Positions 34,118 to 42,254 of a stretch of DNA of 64,000 nt are shown piece after piece. Below the pieces are notes generated by a model. That model did no database searches and was not told the origin of the DNA. It saw nothing but the letters and a program-made list of their open reading frames with translations. The translations under genes and the position numbers were made by a program. Source of the DNA: Pseudomonas sp. Irchel s3h14 (GTDB taxonomy: Bacteria > Pseudomonadota > Gammaproteobacteria > Pseudomonadales > Pseudomonadaceae); the NCBI RefSeq assembly GCF_900187425.1, contig NZ_FYDJ01000021.1, positions 29,018 through 93,017 of the forward strand, given 5' to 3'. Numbering within the stretch: the stretch's first letter is position 1; every line of letters begins with the position of its first letter.

Positions 34118-34210
34118 ATGCAGCTATTTTCCAAAAAGCCTTTTGACCGGACATCGACAGATGCCCGGTTTTTGTCGTGCCTTCGAAAAGGAGTCTTGAT
34201 CCATGGCTGA
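34118..34210 (+). CDS. Possible 30-codon leader ORF before the SDR gene
   Basis: An ATG behind AGGTGAAG opens a 30-codon frame (starts MQLFSKKPFDRTSTDAR) that runs through the hairpin at 34147 and ends 8 bases inside the SDR gene in another frame. The ribosome site and ATG are almost the same as those of dgoK (AACAGGTGAAGCGATG), so the leader start may be a duplicate of the dgoK start. Whether it is translated is unknown. Confidence 0.35.
   Translation: MQLFSKKPFDRTSTDARFLSCLRKGVLIHG
34147..34173 (+). terminator. Terminator-like hairpin (candidate attenuator) before the SDR gene
   Basis: CCGGACATC pairs with GATGCCCGG (one mismatch, loop GACA), followed by T5. It lies downstream of promoter A and before the SDR gene, so transcripts could end here after about 100 nt. 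Confidence 0.55.
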
Positions 34211-35021
34211 ACCTCTTTCCTTGCCACCGGTGCCCGAACCGCCGAAGGGTGAGCGCCTGAAAAACAAGGTCGTGCTGCTGACCGGTGCTGCTCAGGGTAT
34301 TGGCGAGGCGATTGTCGCGACCTTCGCTTCCCAGCAGGCCAAGCTGATCATCAGCGATATCCAGGGAGAGAAAGTCGAAAAAGTCGCGGCGTACTGGCGG
34401 GACAAAGGCTTCGACGTTCAGGCAATCAAGGCTGACGTTTCCAACCAGCAAGACCTGCACGCCATGGCCAGACTGGCGATCGATCTGCACGGTCGGATCG
34501 ATGTGCTGGTCAACTGCGCCGGGGTCAACGTGTTCCGCGATCCGCTGGAAATGACCGAGGAAGACTGGCGTCGCTGCTTCGCTATCGACCTGGACGGTGC
34601 CTGGTATGGCTGCAAAGCGGTGCTGCCGCAGATGATCGAGCAGGGCATCGGCAGCATTATCAACATCGCCTCGACCCATTCCACTCATATCATTCCCGGC
34701 TGCTTCCCGTACCCGGTGGCCAAACATGGCCTGCTCGGACTGACCCGCGCTTTGGGCATCGAGTACGCGCCGAAGGGCATTCGCGTTAACGCTATCGCGC
34801 CGGGTTACATCGAAACCCAGCTGAACGTTGATTACTGGAACGGTTTTGCCGACCCGCATGCCGAACGTCAGCGCGCTTTCGATCTGCATCCGCCACGTCG
34901 CATCGGCCAGCCAATCGAAGTCGCCATGACCGCTGTTTTCCTGGCCAGCGATGAAGCGCCGTTCATCAATGCCTCATGCATCACCATCGATGGCGGTCGC
35001 TCGGTCATGTACCACGACTGA
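34203..35021 (+). CDS. SDR sugar dehydrogenase (D-galactose / L-arabinose 1-dehydrogenase type)
   Basis: The 272-residue short-chain dehydrogenase has TGAAQGIGEA near residues 27-36, NCAGVNVF near 102, catalytic Ser (IASTHSTH near 156) and YPVAKHG near 173. Placed beside a sugar lactonase and AraFGH, it most likely oxidises galactose and/or arabinose at C1 to the lactone. It has a 20-residue N-terminal extension before the fold. AGGAG is nine bases upstream. A fatty-acid role (FabG-like) is less likely given the neighbours. Confidence 0.85.
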   Translation: MAEPLSLPPVPEPPKGERLKNKVVLLTGAAQGIGEAIVATFASQQAKLIISDIQGEKVEKVAAYWRDKGFDVQAIKADVSNQQDLHAMARLAIDLHGRIDVLVNCAGVNVFRDPLEMTEEDWRRCFAIDLDGAWYGCKAVLPQMIEQGIGSIINIASTHSTHIIPGCFPYPVAKHGLLGLTRALGIEYAPKGIRVNAIAPGYIETQLNVDYWNGFADPHAERQRAFDLHPPRRIGQPIEVAMTAVFLASDEAPFINASCITIDGGRSVMYHD

Positions 35022-35060
35022 GTCAATCGGATTTCAGGCGCAGAACTACGTCTGAAATCC

Positions 35061-35077
35061 AATCATCATACGATATG
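35061..35077. promoter_or_regulatory. Candidate operator of the FadR-type regulator, copy 2
   Basis: AATCATCATACGATATG matches, in opposite orientation, the site before the FadR-type gene at 32319. It stands 67 bases before araF and could set its control. Confidence 0.55.
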
Positions 35078-35143
35078 ACTATTAGCTGCACAGTTTGATT
35101 GGCTTTCAAATAACGCTCAAAAAAAATAACAAGGAGTCAGCTT

Positions 35144-36148
35144 ATGAATCGTCATCGTGGGATCCGTTCCCTGTGCTGTGCCGCTTTGGCGGTCACCGCG
35201 GTCAGCCTGAGCAGTTCGTTGCTGGCGGCCGAGGAAGTGAAAATCGGTTTTCTGGTCAAGCAGGCGGAAGAGCCCTGGTTCCAGACTGAATGGGCATTTG
35301 CCGAAAAGGCCGGGAAAGAGAAGGGCTTCACGGTCATTAAGATCGCCGTGCCGGACGGCGAGAAAACCCTCTCGGCCATCGACAGCCTCGCCGCCAACGG
35401 TGCCAAGGGCTTCGTGATCTGTCCGCCAGACGTGTCCCTCGGCCCGGCGATCATGGCCAAGGCCAAGCTCAACGGATTGAAAGTCATCGCCGTCGATGAC
35501 CGCTTCGTTGATGCCAGCGGCAAGTTCATGGAAGACGTTCCGTACCTCGGCATGGCCGCGTTCGAAGTCGGCCAGAAGCAGGGCAGCGCCATGGCCACCG
35601 AAGCGAAGAAACGTGGCTGGGACTGGAAAGACACCTACGCGGTGATCAACACCTTCAACGAACTCGACACTGGCAAGAAACGCACCGACGGTTCGGTGAA
35701 AGCGCTGGAAGACGCCGGCATGCCGAAAGACCACATCCTGTTCTCGGCACTGAAAACCCTCGACGTACCGGGCAGCATGGACGCCACCAACTCGGCGCTG
35801 GTGAAACTGCCGAGCGCGGCGAAAAACCTGATCATCGGCGGCATGAACGACAACACCGTGCTGGGCGGCGTGCGCGCCACCGAGAGCGCCGGTTTTGCCG
35901 CGGCCAATGTGATCGGCGTCGGCATCAACGGCACCGATGCCATCGGCGAATTGAAGAAGGCCAACAGCGGTTTCTTCGGCTCGATGCTGCCGAGCCCGCA
36001 CATCGAGGGCTACAACACCGCCAGCATGATGTACGAGTGGGTCACCACCGGCAAAGAACCGCCGAAGTACACCGCGATGGACGACGTGACGCTGATCACT
36101 CGCGAGAACTTCAAGCAGGAACTGGAAAAGATCGGCCTCTGGAACTGA
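35144..36148 (+). CDS. araF: Arabinose/galactose ABC transporter periplasmic binding protein
   Basis: The 334-residue periplasmic protein has a signal peptide (about residues 1-28) and a mature region very close to E. coli AraF: KIGFLVKQAEEPWFQTEWAF, then VPDGEKTLSAIDSLAANGAK, VIAVDDRFVD and MNDNTVLGGVRATE. E. coli AraF binds L-arabinose and also D-galactose, fitting the dehydrogenase pathway around it. AAGGAG lies before the ATG. First gene of araFGH. Confidence 0.94.
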   Translation: MNRHRGIRSLCCAALAVTAVSLSSSLLAAEEVKIGFLVKQAEEPWFQTEWAFAEKAGKEKGFTVIKIAVPDGEKTLSAIDSLAANGAKGFVICPPDVSLGPAIMAKAKLNGLKVIAVDDRFVDASGKFMEDVPYLGMAAFEVGQKQGSAMATEAKKRGWDWKDTYAVINTFNELDTGKKRTDGSVKALEDAGMPKDHILFSALKTLDVPGSMDATNSALVKLPSAAKNLIIGGMNDNTVLGGVRATESAGFAAANVIGVGINGTDAIGELKKANSGFFGSMLPSPHIEGYNTASMMYEWVTTGKEPPKYTAMDDVTLITRENFKQELEKIGLWN

Positions 36149-36213
36149 GGCACGGTTGATTTCATCGGTGGCCCTGGCGACGGGGCTGCCTGATCTGTGT
36201 GAAGAGGTGGGTT

Positions 36214-37758
36214 ATGCACGCGCAATCAAAAACACAACAACACACTGCCGGCGGCAGCTTGCGCTTCAACGGGATCGGCAAGACCTTTCCCGGGGTGAAG
36301 GCACTGGATGGCATCAGCTTCGTCGCCCATCCGGGGCAGGTTCACGCCTTGATGGGCGAGAACGGCGCCGGCAAATCGACCCTGCTGAAAATCCTCGGCG
36401 GGGCTTACACCCCGAGCAGCGGCGACCTGCAGATCGGCGAGCAGAAGAGGGTCTTCAAGTCCACCGCCGACAGCATCGGCAGTGGCGTCGCAGTGATCCA
36501 TCAGGAGCTGCACCTGGTCCCGGAAATGACCGTGGCAGAGAACCTGTTCCTCGGACATCTGCCGGCCAGTTTCGGCCTGATCAATCGTGGCGCGTTGCGG
36601 CAACAGGCATTGGCCTGCCTCAAAGGCCTGGCCGATGAAATCGATCCGCAAGAGAAAGTAGGGCGCCTGTCCCTCGGTCAGCGGCAACTGGTGGAAATCG
36701 CCAAGGCCTTGTCCCGTGGCGCGCATGTGATCGCGTTTGACGAACCGACCAGCAGCCTCTCGGCGCGGGAGATTGATCGTTTGATGGCGATCATCGGTCG
36801 CCTGCGGGACGAAGGCAAAGTGGTGCTTTACGTCTCCCACCGCATGGAAGAAGTGTTCCGCATTTGCAACGCGGTGACGGTGTTCAAGGACGGTCGCTTT
36901 GTGCGCACTTTCGAGGATATGAGCGAGCTGACTCATGATCAGTTGGTGACCTGCATGGTCGGTCGCGATATTCAGGACATCTACGATTACCGCCACCGTC
37001 AGCGTGGCGCGGTGGCGCTCAAGGTCGACGGTTTGCTGGGGCCGGGTTTGCGTGAGCCGGTGAGTTTCGAGGTGCACAAAGGCGAGATTCTCGGGCTGTT
37101 CGGTTTGGTCGGCGCCGGTCGCACGGAGCTGTTCCGCATGCTCAGCGGGCTTGAGCGCAACACCGCCGGACGCCTGGAATTACGCGGTCATGAACTGAAG
37201 TTGCGTTCACCCCGCGATGCGATTGCTGCCGGGATTCTGCTGTGCCCCGAGGACCGCAAGAAAGAGGGCATCCTGCCGCTCGCCAGCGTGGCCGAGAACA
37301 TCAACATCAGCGCCCGCGGCGCCCATTCCACCTTCGGCTGCCTGTTGCGTGGCCTGTGGGAGAAGGACAACGCCGACAAGCAGATCAAAGCGCTGAAAGT
37401 GAAGACGCCCAACGCGGCGCAGAAAATCATGTACCTGTCCGGCGGCAATCAGCAGAAGGCCATTCTCGGTCGGTGGCTGTCGATGCCGATGAAAGTCCTG
37501 CTGCTCGACGAACCGACTCGCGGCATCGACATCGGTGCCAAAGCCGAGATCTACCAGATCATTCACAACCTGGCCGCCAGCGGCATTGCGGTGATCGTGG
37601 TCTCCAGCGACCTGATGGAAGTGATGGGTATTTCCGACCGCATCCTGGTGCTCTGCGAAGGTGCGATGCGCGGCGAGTTGTCTCGCGCAGAGGCCAATGA
37701 ATCCAACCTGCTGCAACTGGCTTTGCCGCGCCAACGCGCTGACGGCGTGGCGAACTGA
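36214..37758 (+). CDS. araG: Arabinose/galactose ABC transporter ATPase
   Basis: The 514-residue double ABC ATPase has first Walker A GENGAGKST, signature LSLGQRQL and EPTSSLS; in the second half the P-loop is the degenerate GLVGAGRTE with signature LSGGNQQK, as in sugar ABC ATPases. It aligns with E. coli AraG from GIGKTFPGVKAL onward. I chose the ATG at 36214, six bases after AGAGG, over a frame start at 36199. Confidence 0.94.
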   Translation: MHAQSKTQQHTAGGSLRFNGIGKTFPGVKALDGISFVAHPGQVHALMGENGAGKSTLLKILGGAYTPSSGDLQIGEQKRVFKSTADSIGSGVAVIHQELHLVPEMTVAENLFLGHLPASFGLINRGALRQQALACLKGLADEIDPQEKVGRLSLGQRQLVEIAKALSRGAHVIAFDEPTSSLSAREIDRLMAIIGRLRDEGKVVLYVSHRMEEVFRICNAVTVFKDGRFVRTFEDMSELTHDQLVTCMVGRDIQDIYDYRHRQRGAVALKVDGLLGPGLREPVSFEVHKGEILGLFGLVGAGRTELFRMLSGLERNTAGRLELRGHELKLRSPRDAIAAGILLCPEDRKKEGILPLASVAENINISARGAHSTFGCLLRGLWEKDNADKQIKALKVKTPNAAQKIMYLSGGNQQKAILGRWLSMPMKVLLLDEPTRGIDIGAKAEIYQIIHNLAASGIAVIVVSSDLMEVMGISDRILVLCEGAMRGELSRAEANESNLLQLALPRQRADGVAN

Positions 37759-37767
37759 GAGGTGACT

Positions 37768-38736
37768 ATGACAATCCAAAACAACGCTTTGCCCACCCAG
37801 CGCAAACCTCTGGACCTGCGGCGCTTTCTCGATGACTGGGTGATGCTGCTGGCGGCCGTCGGGATCTTCGTGCTTTGCACCTTGCTGATCGATAACTTTC
37901 TTTCGCCATTGAACATGCGCGGCCTGGGCCTGGCGATTTCGACGACGGGGATTGCCGCTTGCACCATGTTGTATTGCCTGGCATCCGGGCATTTCGATTT
38001 GTCGGTGGGCTCGGTGATTGCCTGCGCCGGCGTGGTCGCCGCGGTGGTGATGCGCGACACCGACAGCGTGTTTCTCGGTGTGGTGGCGGCGCTGTTCATG
38101 GGGCTGATCGTCGGGTTGATCAACGGCATCGTGATCGCCAAGCTGCGGGTCAATGCGTTGATTACCACGCTGGCGACCATGCAGATCGTTCGTGGCTTGG
38201 CTTACATCTTCGCCAACGGCAAAGCGGTGGGCGTGTCGCAAGAGCAGTTCTTCGTTTTCGGTAACGGCCAGTTGTTGGGTGTGCCGGTGCCGATCCTGAT
38301 CACCATCGTTTGCTTCCTGTTTTTCGGCTGGTTGCTGAATTACACCACCTACGGGCGCAACACCATGGCCATTGGCGGTAACCAGGAGGCGGCGCTGCTG
38401 GCCGGGGTGAACGTTGACCGGACCAAGATCATTATCTTTGCCGTGCACGGGTTGATCGGGGCGTTGGCCGGGGTGATTCTGGCGTCGCGCATGACGTCCG
38501 GACAGCCGATGATTGGCCAGGGTTTTGAGCTGACGGTGATTTCTGCCTGTGTGTTGGGCGGGGTGTCGTTGAGCGGCGGGATCGGCATGATTCGGCATGT
38601 GATTGCCGGGGTGTTGATTCTGGCGATCATCGAGAATGCGATGAACCTGAAGAACATCGATACGTTTTACCAGTATGTGATTCGCGGTTCGATTTTGCTG
38701 CTGGCCGTCGTCATCGACCGACTCAAACAACGCTAA
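37768..38736 (+). CDS. araH: Arabinose/galactose ABC transporter permease
   Basis: The 322-residue inner-membrane permease of the BPD_transp_2 type has 8-10 hydrophobic segments and a conserved LASGHFDLSVGSV motif near residue 71. Its place after araG gives araFGH. The start at 37768 follows AGAGG by five bases. A short palindromic repeat follows the stop. Confidence 0.93.
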   Translation: MTIQNNALPTQRKPLDLRRFLDDWVMLLAAVGIFVLCTLLIDNFLSPLNMRGLGLAISTTGIAACTMLYCLASGHFDLSVGSVIACAGVVAAVVMRDTDSVFLGVVAALFMGLIVGLINGIVIAKLRVNALITTLATMQIVRGLAYIFANGKAVGVSQEQFFVFGNGQLLGVPVPILITIVCFLFFGWLLNYTTYGRNTMAIGGNQEAALLAGVNVDRTKIIIFAVHGLIGALAGVILASRMTSGQPMIGQGFELTVISACVLGGVSLSGGIGMIRHVIAGVLILAIIENAMNLKNIDTFYQYVIRGSILLLAVVIDRLKQR

Positions 38737-38750
38737 CTCCCCCGCTAACT

Positions 38751-38781
38751 GATCGTTCCCACGCAGAGCGTGGGAACGATC
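38751..38781. repeat. Short palindromic repeat (GATCGTTCCCACGC family)
   Basis: This is a perfect hairpin: 14-base arms GATCGTTCCCACGC/GCGTGGGAACGATC around AGA. It is the single-hairpin form of the element at 10041-10153. It has no T run on either side. Confidence 0.9.
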
Positions 38782-38865
38782 ATTGACCGCATAGCGGTCC
38801 TCCTTCCGTCACTTCCCCTAAATATCCCTTGCCCGCCCAACCCCGTTTCGGTTATCTCTTTGTAC

Positions 38866-39579
38866 ATGATTAGACAGGTACGATTTGACAAGAAACAACG
38901 GGTGGTCGACGAACTCATCCGGCGCATCGAAAGTGGCCTCATGGAGGACGGCTTTCTGTTGCCGGGCGAGCATCAATTGGCTCAAGAATTCAAAGTCAGC
39001 CGAGGAACGCTGCGTGAAGCCCTGGCCGAGTTGAAACGGCGCAACTACATCGCGACCCAAAGCGGGGTAGGCTCCATCGTCACCTTCGACGGCGTGGTGC
39101 TCGATCAACGCAGCGGCTGGGCTCAAGCCCTGGCCGACAGCGGGGCGCTGATCAATACCGAAGTGCTGCGGCTGGAGGCGGTCACCCGTCCTGACCTGTT
39201 GCCGCGTTTCGGCACCGACCAATTCATCACCCTCGACCGTCGCCGCCGTTCCAACGAAGGCAAGCTGGTCTCCCTTGAACGCTCATTGATGCCCGCCACC
39301 GGAGGCCTGGAAAGCCTGCCGCGGGTCGGCCTTATCGACAACTCCCTGACCATCACCCTGGCCGCCTACGGCTACATCGGCGAACGCGGAGATCAATGGA
39401 TCGGCGCCGAACCTTTGAACGCCGAAGACGCCGAGCTGCTCGGCCGTCCGGAAGGCACGGTGTTCCTCAAGGCCTTGCGCACCACCTACGACCGGCAAAA
39501 CCGCTTCATGGAGCAGGTCGAAAGCTTGCTCGATCCGGTGCATTTTCGCCTGCACCTGCAGTTTGGAGAGTCAAAGTGA
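38866..39579 (+). CDS. GntR-family (HutC/UTRA) transcriptional regulator
   Basis: The 237-residue regulator has an N-terminal winged helix (KQRVVDELIRRIESGLM, then FKVSRGTLREALAELKRRNY near 45-65) and a UTRA effector domain. It ends in a four-base GTGA overlap with the ADP-ribosylglycohydrolase gene and so likely controls that gene, the permease and the kinase. E. coli YegW, next to yegTUV, is the same type of regulator. The effector is unknown. Confidence 0.88.
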   Translation: MIRQVRFDKKQRVVDELIRRIESGLMEDGFLLPGEHQLAQEFKVSRGTLREALAELKRRNYIATQSGVGSIVTFDGVVLDQRSGWAQALADSGALINTEVLRLEAVTRPDLLPRFGTDQFITLDRRRRSNEGKLVSLERSLMPATGGLESLPRVGLIDNSLTITLAAYGYIGERGDQWIGAEPLNAEDAELLGRPEGTVFLKALRTTYDRQNRFMEQVESLLDPVHFRLHLQFGESK

Positions 39580-40574
39580 CCGCGCTCAACCGTGCCCTTG
39601 GCGCGTTCTACGGACTGGCCTTGGGCGATGCGCTGGGCATGCCGACCCAATCCCTGAGCCGTGCCGAGATCAAGGTGCGCTTCGGCAAAATCACTGACCT
39701 GGAAGACGCAGGCCCCGATCAACCGATCGCCGCCAACATGCTCAAAGGCTCGATCACCGATGACACCGAACAGGCGATTCTGGTCGGCCAATTGCTGGTT
39801 GAAGGCGAGGGCCGGATCGAACCGTCGCTGCTCGCTCAACGCCTGATCGAATGGGAAGCCGCGATGCAGGCCAAGGGCTCGCAAGACTTGCTCGGCCCTT
39901 CGACCAAACGTGCCATCGAAATGATTCTCGCCGGCCACTCGCCGGAAGAAGCGGGGCGCTACGGCACCACCAATGGCGCAGCGATGCGCATCACGCCGGT
40001 CGGGATTGCGGCGGATGTCGCCAACCCTGAGCGTTTCATCAACGCTGTCGTGCAGGCTTGCCAGGTCACTCACAACACCACGCTGGGCATTTCCAGCGCG
40101 GCGGCGGTGGCGGCGGTGGTCTCGGCCGGTATCAACGGCATGGACCTGGGCGAAGCGTTGAACCTCGGCCAGCAAATCGCTCAACAAGCTGAAAGCCACG
40201 GTTATTGGGTGGCTGGCGGACGCATCGCCTCACGCATCAGTTGGGCGCGAACCATCAGTGTCGACAGCGACAAGGCGTTGCTGGCGGATTTGATGTACGA
40301 CGTGATCGGCACATCGGTGGCTTCACAGGAATCGGTGGTGGTCTCATTTGCCTTGGCCCAGCAAGTGGCCATTGGTGAAATGAACGCGTTCGAAGCGCTG
40401 TGCATGGCCGCGAGCCTTGGCGGCGACACCGACACCATCGCGGCGATTCTCGGCGCCATGCTTGGGGCCTGTCTGGGCCTTGAGAGTTGGCCGGCGGCGA
40501 TGATCGACAAGGTCAAAACCGTTAACGATCTGGAGCTGGAACCGTTGGTGCAGGGGCTGTTGGCTTTGCGCTGA
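39576..40574 (+). CDS. ADP-ribosylglycohydrolase-family enzyme (YegU-like)
   Basis: The 332-residue DraG-fold protein has an intact dinuclear-metal site: SITDDTEQA (Asp62, Asp63, Thr64) and, near the C-terminus, GGDTDTIAAILGAM. The family splits ADP-ribose or other N-glycosidic bonds. Placed between a transporter regulator and a sugar kinase, it more likely hydrolyses a nucleoside-like N-glycoside than protein ADP-ribose, as proposed for E. coli YegU. It starts with a GTG overlapping the regulator stop; GGAGAG precedes. Confidence 0.88.
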   Translation: MTALNRALGAFYGLALGDALGMPTQSLSRAEIKVRFGKITDLEDAGPDQPIAANMLKGSITDDTEQAILVGQLLVEGEGRIEPSLLAQRLIEWEAAMQAKGSQDLLGPSTKRAIEMILAGHSPEEAGRYGTTNGAAMRITPVGIAADVANPERFINAVVQACQVTHNTTLGISSAAAVAAVVSAGINGMDLGEALNLGQQIAQQAESHGYWVAGGRIASRISWARTISVDSDKALLADLMYDVIGTSVASQESVVVSFALAQQVAIGEMNAFEALCMAASLGGDTDTIAAILGAMLGACLGLESWPAAMIDKVKTVNDLELEPLVQGLLALR

Positions 40575-40586
40575 CCGGGCTGACGC

Positions 40587-40665
40587 CTTCGCGAGCAAGC
40601 CCGCTCCCACAGGGAATCTATGTCGTTCACAGATCCAGTGTGGGAGCGGGCTTGCTCGCGAAGGA
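40587..40665. repeat. Paired inverted repeat (CCTTCGCGAGCAAGCCCGC family), copy 1
   Basis: Two perfect 26-base arms (40587-40612 and 40640-40665) surround 27 bases. Other copies are at 43182 and 49762, and a variant is at 54262. It is a REPIN-like Pseudomonas element. Confidence 0.9.
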
Positions 40666-40787
40666 CGCACCGCCTACTTGAATTTTCACCCGCAACGGAA
40701 AGCACGAATACGGCCAGGACCGCCGGGATGTTATGTCGACTTCCGCAATTGCCGACAACCACAACAAAGGCAACAGGAGCATTTCAC

Positions 40788-42254
40788 ATGAGTTCAACAA
40801 ACACCGGGCAAAGCGCCGGGCAACTGGAAACCCGTGGCATCGAGCCCGTGCCGGAAGCGGAGTGCAACGGTCATCCGCTGCAACTGTTCTGGGTCTGGTT
40901 TGCTGCCAACATCTCCATCCTCGGCCTGCCGCTGGGCGCAACCCTTGTAGCCTTTCGCGGCTTGGCGATCTGGCAGGCAATCATCGTAGCGATCCTCGGC
41001 GCCGCTGGTTCCTTCGCGGTGGTCGGGATCATCTCCATTGCCGGTCGCCGTGGTCGCGCACCGAGTCTGACGTTGTCGCGAGCGATCTTCGGTGTACGCG
41101 GCAACATCGGTCCGACCCTGGTCTCGCTGATGTCGCGCCTGGGCTGGGAAACCGTCAACACCACCACCGCCGCGTTCGTGTTGCTGTCGCTGTGCTCGAT
41201 CCTGTTTGGCTCGCCGGTGGAAGCCAAAAGCGCACCCGTGCTGACGTTGATCTTCATTGCGATTTTCGTACTGCTGACCCTGTCGGTGTCGGGCCTCGGT
41301 CACGCCACCTTGCTGGTGATCCAGAAGTGGGCAACCTACGTGTTCGGTGCGCTGAACATTCTGGTCGGCGGTTTCCTCTGCGCCACCATCGACTGGAGCG
41401 CGGTGTTCAATGCTGCGCCGGCACCGCTGAGCGCGATGATCATCGGCGTCGGCACCATGGCTGCCGGCACCGGGATCGGTTGGGCCAACGCCGGTGCCGA
41501 CATGTCGCGCTACCAGCACCGCAGCGTCAAAGCCGTGCGCCTGGTGGCGTCGGCAGCGTTTGGTGCGGGGATTCCGCTGGTGCTGCTGATCACCCTCGGC
41601 GGTCTGCTGTCGGTGGGCAACAATGACCTGGCTTCGGCCACCGACCCGATCATCGCGATCCGCGACATGCTGCCGACCTGGATGGCCGTGCCGTACCTGA
41701 TCACCGCGTTCGGCGGGCTGCTGCTGTCGAACAACCTGTCGGTGTACTCCGCCGGTTTGACCACGCTGACCCTCGGTTTGAAGGTCAAGCGCGTCTACGC
41801 GGTGGTGGTGGACATCGTCGCGATCTTCGCCGGTTCGATTTATTTCATGTTGATCGCCGACAGTTTCTACGGTCCGTTCATTACCTTCATTTCGCTGTTG
41901 GCGGTGCCGATCACCGCGTGGGTCGGGATCTTTGTCGTCGACTTGATTCACCGTCATTACTACAGCCCCAAAGACCTGCTGGACGTCAGCCCGAGCAGCG
42001 CTTACTGGTACAACGGCGGTATCGAGTGGCGCGCCTTTGGTGCGTGGGCGATGGCGATCGTGCTGGGCTTCAGCTTCACCACCATCGGCACGACCGAACA
42101 AACCGTGTGGTTCCGCGGCTTCCTGTCCGACTCCTGGCTGGGCCATAACGGCCTCGGCTGGATCGTGACGTTCCTGGTGGCTGGCGGGATTTATTTTGTA
42201 CTCGGTGGCGCCAAGGATCGTCGTGCCGCGATGACTGAGAACGCTCATGCCTAG
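40788..42254 (+). CDS. NCS1-family permease (purine-cytosine permease / CodB type)
   Basis: The 488-residue inner-membrane transporter has about 12 hydrophobic segments and the NCS1 start FWVWFAANISILGLPLGATL near residue 31. NCS1 permeases carry nucleobases, nucleosides, hydantoins or thiamine with protons or sodium. In this operon it should import the substrate of the glycohydrolase and kinase. The ATG at 40788 follows ACAGGAGC. Its stop overlaps the kinase start by 8 bases. Confidence 0.9.
   Translation: MSSTNTGQSAGQLETRGIEPVPEAECNGHPLQLFWVWFAANISILGLPLGATLVAFRGLAIWQAIIVAILGAAGSFAVVGIISIAGRRGRAPSLTLSRAIFGVRGNIGPTLVSLMSRLGWETVNTTTAAFVLLSLCSILFGSPVEAKSAPVLTLIFIAIFVLLTLSVSGLGHATLLVIQKWATYVFGALNILVGGFLCATIDWSAVFNAAPAPLSAMIIGVGTMAAGTGIGWANAGADMSRYQHRSVKAVRLVASAAFGAGIPLVLLITLGGLLSVGNNDLASATDPIIAIRDMLPTWMAVPYLITAFGGLLLSNNLSVYSAGLTTLTLGLKVKRVYAVVVDIVAIFAGSIYFMLIADSFYGPFITFISLLAVPITAWVGIFVVDLIHRHYYSPKDLLDVSPSSAYWYNGGIEWRAFGAWAMAIVLGFSFTTIGTTEQTVWFRGFLSDSWLGHNGLGWIVTFLVAGGIYFVLGGAKDRRAAMTENAHA

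Noticed and set aside
32387..38736. Complete L-arabinose oxidation pathway
   Set aside because: Arabinonate dehydratase, the second dehydratase and the semialdehyde dehydrogenase are not in the window; only uptake and the first two steps could serve arabinose.
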